Shown piece by piece: positions 31,753 to 37,127 of a stretch of 37,127 nucleotides of DNA. Both the position numbers and the translations under genes were made by a program. The notes below the pieces were generated by a model. The model was not told the DNA's origin and made no database searches. It saw nothing but the letters and a program-made list of their open reading frames with translations. This DNA is from Alphaproteobacteria bacterium (lineage in GTDB: Bacteria > Pseudomonadota > Alphaproteobacteria > Sphingomonadales > Sphingomonadaceae): positions 1 to 37,127 of the forward strand of contig QBLU01000037.1 in the NCBI GenBank assembly GCA_003241875.1, read 5' to 3'. Each line of letters begins with the position of its first letter. Positions within the stretch are counted from its first letter, which is position 1.

Positions 31753-32808
31753 TTAATGGTTCGTCTGACGGCCGGCCTGCACCTGTCGGGCTCGTTCCCA
31801 GCCGAGTGCGTGGCCGACGATTGCTTCGATATCATTAAATCGTGGGGTCCAGCCGAGTGCGGCCGCGGCGCTGGCGTCGGCAACCAGACGGGCGGGATCG
31901 CCGGCGCGACGTGGCCCGACGACATGCGGCAGCGGCGCGCCGGCGACGCGCCCGAGCGCGTCGAGAACCTCGATCACGCTGCGTCCCTCGCCATAGCCCA
32001 GGTTGAAGACATGGGTCTGGCCGGGGGTGGCGAGACAGGTGCGGAGCATCAGGACATGGGCCTCCGCGACGTCGCTGACATGGACATAGTCGCGGATGCC
32101 GGTGCCGTCGGGGGTCGGGTAATCATTGCCGAAGATGGTGAAACTGTCGCGCAGCCCGGTGGCCACATGGCTGGCGATCTCGATGAGGTGATGGGGGTGG
32201 TGGCTGTTCTGGCCCGACCGGCCCTGAGGATCGGCGCCGGAGACGTTGAAGTAGCGCAGGATACCCACCGCCATCTTGCCGTCGGCGGCGACGATGTCGC
32301 GCAGCATCTGTTCGGCCATGGCCTTTGACCAGCCATAGGGGTTGATCGGCGCGATCGGTGCGGTTTCGGACAGGGCGTCGCCTTCGGGTTCGCCATAGAC
32401 CGCGGCGGTGGAGGAGAAGACGAGCGCGCCGACGCCGCATTTTGCGGCCACGCGGCCGAGCGCCAGCGTCTCGACGACGTTGTTCTGGTAGTAATCCGCC
32501 GGCTGGCTGACCGAATCGCCGACGCTGATGCTGGCGGCGAAGTGCATGATGGCGCCGATATTCTCCCGCGCGATGACGTCGGCGACCAGCGCTTCGTCGC
32601 CGGCGCGGCCCTGCACGAACACCGCGGCAGGGGGCACCAGCAGCGTCGAACCCGTCGTCAGGTCGTCGATGATCACGACCTTGTGGCCGCGATCGAGCAG
32701 CGCCAGGGCGGCATGGCTGCCGATATAGCCGGCGCCGCCGGTGATCAGCACGGGGGGCAGGGCGGCTTCGTCGACCTGCGGCAGCAGCGTCGGGGCGGTC
32801 TGGGGCAT
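31753..32808 (-). CDS. galE: UDP-glucose 4-epimerase
   Basis: A 351-aa extended short-chain dehydrogenase. It has GGAGYIGSHAALALLDRGHKVVIIDDL (NAD-binding GxxGxxG), FAASISVGDSV, SSTAAVYGEP, the catalytic YGWSK, YFNVSGADP, and GTGIRDYVHVSD typical of GalE. It interconverts UDP-glucose and UDP-galactose (or the N-acetyl forms) for glycan synthesis. The N-terminus is about 18 residues longer than in E. coli GalE, so a later start is possible, but no better ribosome site was noticed. It lies 59 bp downstream of the TonB receptor on the same strand. Confidence 0.9.
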   Translation of the reverse strand: MPQTAPTLLPQVDEAALPPVLITGGAGYIGSHAALALLDRGHKVVIIDDLTTGSTLLVPPAAVFVQGRAGDEALVADVIARENIGAIMHFAASISVGDSVSQPADYYQNNVVETLALGRVAAKCGVGALVFSSTAAVYGEPEGDALSETAPIAPINPYGWSKAMAEQMLRDIVAADGKMAVGILRYFNVSGADPQGRSGQNSHHPHHLIEIASHVATGLRDSFTIFGNDYPTPDGTGIRDYVHVSDVAEAHVLMLRTCLATPGQTHVFNLGYGEGRSVIEVLDALGRVAGAPLPHVVGPRRAGDPARLVADASAAAALGWTPRFNDIEAIVGHALGWERARQVQAGRQTNH

Positions 32809-32867
32809 GGTTCACTCCATCAGGGCGGCAATATCGCGGACGGTGGCCGCGCCTATCACGCGACCTG

Positions 32868-35642
32868 TCAGAAGAACAGTTTACGCAAAGACAGCGTCAC
32901 GGTTCGACCGATGGGGTCGACAAGGTCGCGTTGATAGCCGATCGGCACCGTGCCGCTGCGGTCGCGGACGTTCAGCCGGGCGTCGGTGAGGTTGTTGATG
33001 GCGAGGCTGATGCGGCTGCCGCGCAGCCAGGACGCGCGCTTGACCAGCTCGGGCCGCTGGCCGAGGTCGGCGAACAGGCGCAGGTTGAGCGTCGTCAGGC
33101 CGGAAAAGCGCAGGTCGCCGGGGGCCACGGTGGCGCCGCTGGGGTCGGCGAGCACCTCGGTGGCGCTCTGCCAGTTGAGCCCCAGGCGCGCGCCGAGGCC
33201 GCTTTTGCCGACGCCGGCGCGCAATTCGATCTCGTGGCGGGGCTGGCCGCCGCCGCTGCCGGTCGCCGAGCCATTCAACAGGTCGAGCACCGGACCGCCG
33301 TCGCGGATCAGGATGCGTTCGGTCAGGTGCCAGGTGTGGAACAGCGACAGCTGGAAACGGCCGTCGAGCCCGCCGCGGCCACCACCACCACCGGGGCGAC
33401 CACCGCCCGGGCGGTCACCGGGCGGGCGCCCGGCACCGGCGCCGGCGGCACCACCGGCTGCCCCAGGCCCGCCCGGCGCGCCGCCGGCGGCGTTGCGGCG
33501 GGCCTCGAAGGCGGCGCGGCGGGCGGCGGCGGCGGCGAGTTCGGCGGCGCTGGCCTTCAGCGGCTGCGAAAAGGTTAGCCCCCAGCGCAGTTCCTCGCGG
33601 TCGGAGCGGGCGAAATTGACCGGCCGGTTGTCGATCGACAGCAGGGTGCCGCCGGCATCGCGGACGAAGCGTTCGGGAAACGCCGCCTCCAGCTCGGCGG
33701 TGGCGGTGGGGAAACCGGCGATCGGGTTGTCGATGCGGCTCTTGTTGTAGTTGGCGGTCAGCGCGACGTCGCGGGTGTCGAAGGGCTTGAACGTCGCCCC
33801 GAGCTTGAAAACCCGGCGGCTGTCGGCGACGAGGTTGGGGTTACCGCCATCGATGCGGCTGATATCGGCGGTGGTTCCGGTCAGGAAATCGAACACCCGG
33901 ACGTTGGGGGTGAGCAGTTGCGGGTTGCCGAGCTGCTGGATCGTCGGCGCGCCCTGCTGGTTGGTGACTGATGCGATGAGGGTCAGCGCCGACGACGGCT
34001 TCCAGTTAAGGCCATAACCTGTCGTCGTCAGCGTGCCGAAGTCGGACAGGCGGTCGATTGCGATGTTGAAATTGGCCGAAAGATCACCGATCGCCGCCAG
34101 CACGTCGTTGCGCCGGCTGGTCAGCGGCAGGTCGAAACTGCCCTGGAAATTGCCCTGGGTGCGGGACAATTCGGTCAGGCGGTCGATGCCGGCGCGGGTC
34201 GAATCGCTGCGCAGCGCCAGCGTCTGGGCGCCGGCCTTGATGCTGGCGGTCAGCGATCCGGCCGGAACCGGCAGCATCGTGCCGCTGGCGACGACCTGCA
34301 GGTCGCCGATGTCGGTGTTGGTGCGGGCGCGGTCGCGCAGCAGCGCACCGTCGAGGGCGGCCGGGCCATAGGGGTTGAGGGCCGGGTCGCCGGCGAGGAT
34401 GCGGGCCTGGGCGGCGGTCACGTCGATGCCGCGGTCGGTCAGCGTGTCCGATTCGGCGTGGTTGTAGTTGCCGGTCAGCGTCCATTGCCAGCGCGCGACG
34501 GTGCCGTTGAGCGCCAGCCCGGCGCGGCCGGTCCAGCTGTCATTGGCCTGGACGAGCGCGTCGGGGCCATAGCGAAAGACGCCGACATCGTTGGCAAAGG
34601 GCGAAAACGGGCTGCCGGCGGGCAGGGCAAGGGTGACGCCGGGCAGGCCGACGCGGCTTTCGGTGCGCGTCGCGGTCAGCCCGCCGCTGAATGTCGCCGC
34701 GATGTCGCCGAAGACGCTGGTGCCATAGCTGCCGGCCAGCGACAGGGCGCGGTTGTCGGGCAACAGGGTGCGGAAGGGGGTGATGTCGGTAACATTGGCG
34801 GCATTGGCGCTGGGGACGAAGCCGGACAGCGTCGGCGCGGCGGTGGCGGCCCCGGCGGGCACCCCGGCGACGGTCACCGCGGCGCCGGCAAGGGCGCTCA
34901 GCGCCGGGTCGATCTCCCCGCCCGGCACCGGCGTGGAGATGTTTCCGACGAGGTCGAAGGGGCGGCGCGGGGTTCCGGTGCGGATATCGCGGTCGCTTTC
35001 GAACAGTGCGGTGTCGCGGGTGACCTCTGCCTCGATGCTCAACCGCTTGCCGTCGCGGATCCGCAGCCAGTTTGCCTCGATTTCATAGTTCTGGCGGTCG
35101 CCGCCGGTGGGCCCGCCGACGTCGATTTCACCCGTCACGGCGCGAAAACGCTCGCGCAGCACGAAGTTCACCACCCGCTGGTCGGCGGCATAGCCGTATT
35201 TGAGCGCGACTTCCTCGGGCAGGACTTCGACCCGCAGCAGGGCTTCGGGGGGCAGCTTGCGGATCTCGGCAAAGCCGGCGATGCGGCGGCCGTTGAGGAG
35301 CACGACGGGCTGTTCGCCGCCGCGGCCGCGGCCGCTGCGCACCTGGGGGGCGAGTTCGTTGAGCAGATCGGCGATGCTGCCGGCGCCGATGGCGCGAATA
35401 TCGGCGGCGCGAAAGGCCACTTCGGGGGGAATGTCGCCGAGCACGGTGCCGCGTTCACGGGCGCCGTTGACGACGATGACCTCTTCCTCGACCGCGTCGG
35501 TGTCGCCGCCGGTGGGCGCGGCGTTGCCGGGCTGCTCGGCGGGGGCCGGGTCCGGCGCCGCCGTCTGGGCGCGAAGCGGGGCGGCGAGGGTCAGCGCGGC
35601 GAGAATCGAAGCCGAGGCAAGACGGGCAGGGCTTGTGGTCAC
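32868..35642 (-). CDS. TonB-dependent outer-membrane receptor with Gly-rich insert
   Basis: A 924-aa receptor. A signal peptide (cleavage near LRAQ) is followed by a TonB-box-like EEEVIVVNG, a plug domain (IADLLNELAPQVRSGRGRGGEQPVVLLNGRRIAGF, PEEVALKYGY) and a barrel ending SLRKLFF with the C-terminal aromatic required for outer-membrane assembly. Residues about 697-760 are low complexity (GGAPGGPGAAGGAAGAGAG, RPGGGGGRGG) and interrupt the barrel between strands, likely an exposed loop or a periplasmic turn. The short plug and Arg/Gly-rich stretch resemble a receptor group frequent in sphingomonads. The ligand is unknown; no siderophore or sugar genes are adjacent. Confidence 0.88.
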   Translation of the reverse strand: MTTSPARLASASILAALTLAAPLRAQTAAPDPAPAEQPGNAAPTGGDTDAVEEEVIVVNGARERGTVLGDIPPEVAFRAADIRAIGAGSIADLLNELAPQVRSGRGRGGEQPVVLLNGRRIAGFAEIRKLPPEALLRVEVLPEEVALKYGYAADQRVVNFVLRERFRAVTGEIDVGGPTGGDRQNYEIEANWLRIRDGKRLSIEAEVTRDTALFESDRDIRTGTPRRPFDLVGNISTPVPGGEIDPALSALAGAAVTVAGVPAGAATAAPTLSGFVPSANAANVTDITPFRTLLPDNRALSLAGSYGTSVFGDIAATFSGGLTATRTESRVGLPGVTLALPAGSPFSPFANDVGVFRYGPDALVQANDSWTGRAGLALNGTVARWQWTLTGNYNHAESDTLTDRGIDVTAAQARILAGDPALNPYGPAALDGALLRDRARTNTDIGDLQVVASGTMLPVPAGSLTASIKAGAQTLALRSDSTRAGIDRLTELSRTQGNFQGSFDLPLTSRRNDVLAAIGDLSANFNIAIDRLSDFGTLTTTGYGLNWKPSSALTLIASVTNQQGAPTIQQLGNPQLLTPNVRVFDFLTGTTADISRIDGGNPNLVADSRRVFKLGATFKPFDTRDVALTANYNKSRIDNPIAGFPTATAELEAAFPERFVRDAGGTLLSIDNRPVNFARSDREELRWGLTFSQPLKASAAELAAAAARRAAFEARRNAAGGAPGGPGAAGGAAGAGAGRPPGDRPGGGRPGGGGGRGGLDGRFQLSLFHTWHLTERILIRDGGPVLDLLNGSATGSGGGQPRHEIELRAGVGKSGLGARLGLNWQSATEVLADPSGATVAPGDLRFSGLTTLNLRLFADLGQRPELVKRASWLRGSRISLAINNLTDARLNVRDRSGTVPIGYQRDLVDPIGRTVTLSLRKLFF

Positions 35643-35801
35643 GCCATTCCTTTGGGTAATCTGCGGTGTTGTGCGGTCGGATAACGCATGCGGGGCGGAA
35701 AATCCCCCGTTGCGATGCCGAACTGCCCGGCTGCGACAATCGTTGCGGTGGGCGTTGCGAGCCAGTTGCTAGGGACGCCGGCGCCCGGCTAACGTCGGCG
35801 G
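35643..35801. promoter_or_regulatory. Divergent intergenic region
   Basis: A 159-bp spacer between the TonB receptor (minus) and the PLP-enzyme gene (plus); it should hold both promoters. No convincing -35/-10 pair, operator or riboswitch was recognised. Confidence 0.4.
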
Positions 35802-37061
35802 ATGCACAAGACCTTTCCCATCGATGCCGTCCGCGCGGCGTTTCCGGCGCTTGCCCTCAGCGATGGCGGGGTGGCGCGCGGCTATTTCGATGCGCCGGCG
35901 GGCACCCAGGTGGCCGGCCGGGTGGTCGAGGCGATGGGCCGCGCGATGATCGAGGCCTGCGCCAACGACGGCGGGACGTTCCGCACGTCGCAGGCGGCGA
36001 GCGCCATCGTGGTGGCGGCGCACCGGGGCGCCGCGGCGCTGTTCAATTGCGACCCCGACGAGATCGTTTTCGGCCTCAACACGACGTCCCTGTTCTACCA
36101 GTTTGCCGCGTTGCTGTCGCGCCACTGGCAGCCCGGCGACGAAATCGTGCTGACCCGGATGGATCACGACGCCAATGTGTCGCCCTGGCTGCAGGCGGCG
36201 GCGGACAAGGGCGTCACCGTGCGCTGGCTGGAATGGGATCCCGAGACATTCGAGTTCCGCTACGACATGCTCGACAGCCTGATCGGCGCGCGCACGCGGC
36301 TGGTGGCGGTGGGCCAGGCGAGCAATTTCCTCGGTACCATCAACGATGTGGCGCGGGTCTGTGCGGCGGCGCGGGCGGTCGGCGCGGTGTCGGTGGTCGA
36401 TGCGGTGCAGTCGGCGCCGCATGTCGCCATCGATGTGCGGGCCATCGGCTGCGATATCCTGTGCGCCTCGGCATACAAATACTTCGGTCCGCATGCGGCG
36501 ACGCTGTTCCTGGCGCGTGACCTGCAGGCGAAGCTGCGGCCATGGAAGGTGCGGCCGTCGGTGGAAACCATGCCGACGCGCTTTGCGCCGGGCACGCCGA
36601 GCTTCGAAGCCCAGGCCGGCACGCTGGCGGCGATCGAGCATTTCGCCTGGATCGGCAGCGAAAGCGGCGGCGCCGCGGCCGATGCGCCGTTGCGGACGCG
36701 GCTGCTGGCGGGGTTCGACGCGGTGGTGGCGTATGAAACCGACCTGATGCGGCAGTTCCTCGGCGGGCTGGCGGCGTTGCCGGGGGTGACGCTGCACGGC
36801 ATCGGCAATGCCAACCGGCTGGCGTCGCGGGTGCCGACCTTTACCTTCAGCATCGCCGGGCATGACGCGCCGGCGGTGGCGCAGGCGCTGGCGGACCGCA
36901 ATATCTTCTGCTGGGCGGGCTATTTCTATGCCTGGGAGCCGGCGAGTGTGCTGGGTTTGCGCGAGGGACCGGGGGCGGTGCGGATCGGGCTGTCGCATTA
37001 CAACAGCGCGGCGGAGGTCGACGGGGTGCTGGCGGCGTTGCGGGACATCGTCGGGGGATAG
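35802..37061 (+). CDS. Cysteine-desulfurase-like PLP enzyme
   Basis: A 419-aa class V aminotransferase-fold protein of the cysteine desulfurase-like subfamily. The PLP Schiff-base Lys is K226 in ASAYKYFGPH. Other cofactor-site residues are NTTSLFYQFAALL (phosphate end), DHDANVSPW and VVDAVQSAPH (Asp under the pyridine ring). The loop that carries the catalytic Cys in true IscS/SufS desulfurases has no obvious Cys: the C-terminal region reads IFCWAGYFYAWEP, in which the single Cys is not in the standard motif. The reaction is therefore uncertain. The start at 35802 has GGCGG directly before it. It stands alone on the plus strand, divergent from the TonB receptor. Confidence 0.8.
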   Translation: MHKTFPIDAVRAAFPALALSDGGVARGYFDAPAGTQVAGRVVEAMGRAMIEACANDGGTFRTSQAASAIVVAAHRGAAALFNCDPDEIVFGLNTTSLFYQFAALLSRHWQPGDEIVLTRMDHDANVSPWLQAAADKGVTVRWLEWDPETFEFRYDMLDSLIGARTRLVAVGQASNFLGTINDVARVCAAARAVGAVSVVDAVQSAPHVAIDVRAIGCDILCASAYKYFGPHAATLFLARDLQAKLRPWKVRPSVETMPTRFAPGTPSFEAQAGTLAAIEHFAWIGSESGGAAADAPLRTRLLAGFDAVVAYETDLMRQFLGGLAALPGVTLHGIGNANRLASRVPTFTFSIAGHDAPAVAQALADRNIFCWAGYFYAWEPASVLGLREGPGAVRIGLSHYNSAAEVDGVLAALRDIVGG

Positions 37062-37079
37062 TCGCGGCGACGTCGCGTC

Positions 37080-37099
37080 ATGCTGGCGGACGCCAGCAT
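37080..37099. repeat. Perfect 9-bp palindrome after the PLP-enzyme gene
   Basis: ATGCTGGCG-GA-CGCCAGCAT is a perfect stem-loop with a 2-nt loop, 18 bp after the stop codon. No T-run follows. It may be a terminator-like hairpin or one copy of a dispersed palindromic repeat; a second copy was not seen in this window. Confidence 0.6.
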
Positions 37100-37127
37100 C
37101 CACAGGCGGGCGGGTGGTGGCTGTGGG

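Noticed and set aside
35769-37103. Long minus-strand frame opposite the PLP enzyme
   Set aside because: Composed of Arg/His/Gln-rich sequence typical of an antisense frame; the plus strand has the PLP motif.
1-37127. CRISPR arrays, tRNA or rRNA genes, insertion sequences
   Set aside because: No regularly spaced repeats, cloverleaf-like sequences, rRNA segments or transposase motifs were recognised on either strand.

Overview
The window looks like chromosomal DNA from a high-GC alphaproteobacterium, most likely of the order Sphingomonadales. This is inferred from the strongly G/C-biased codon use, a TonB-dependent receptor of the type abundant in sphingomonads, a UrcA-family protein, an alphaproteobacterial-type tad (Flp pilus) locus and a cysteine-desulfurase-like PLP enzyme. 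No rRNA, tRNA, CRISPR array or intact insertion sequence was seen.

Layout. (1) 1-631: a gene-poor left edge with the N-terminus of a possible minus-strand ribbon-helix-helix protein next to a palindrome, then about 450 bp with no recognisable gene. (2) 632-6478, plus strand: six tightly coupled genes. They encode a split transketolase (N and C halves), an NAD-epimerase fused to a GtrB-like polyprenyl-phosphate glycosyltransferase, a GtrA-like flippase and two SAM methyltransferases. Together they suggest a lipid-linked, probably methylated unusual sugar for a surface glycan. (3) 6482-14349: a transport system with its own regulation. The minus-strand operon urcA - membrane-fusion protein - ABC ATPase - MacB/FtsX-type permease faces a plus-strand NtrC-type activator and histidine kinase. 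A good sigma-54 promoter match lies upstream of urcA, and two 18-bp palindromic sites 21 bp apart lie in the divergent spacer. (4) 14365-18069, plus strand: a Wzx-like flippase and a large membrane-anchored coiled-coil protein of unknown function. (5) 18115-31353, minus strand: a nearly complete tad locus. In transcription order it is flp, flp, cpaB, cpaC, a small lipoprotein, cpaE/tadZ, cpaF/tadA, tadB, tadC, two TPR proteins, prepilin peptidase and a Rho-independent terminator, followed by a separate tadE-tadE-tadG unit. (6) 31753-37061: galE and a TonB-dependent receptor on minus, then a divergent cysteine-desulfurase-like gene and a perfect terminal palindrome.

How the parts fit. Most adjacent genes in blocks 2 and 5 overlap by 1-4 bp (ATGA, GTGA or TGATG), so they are probably translationally coupled. 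Two strong GC hairpins each begin 8 nt after the stop codon of the first small cistron of an operon (urcA and the first flp), which suggests they separate expression of that cistron from the genes downstream. The best candidates for something undescribed are the split-transketolase/epimerase-GtrB/GtrA operon and the sigma-54 UrcA-ABC module.
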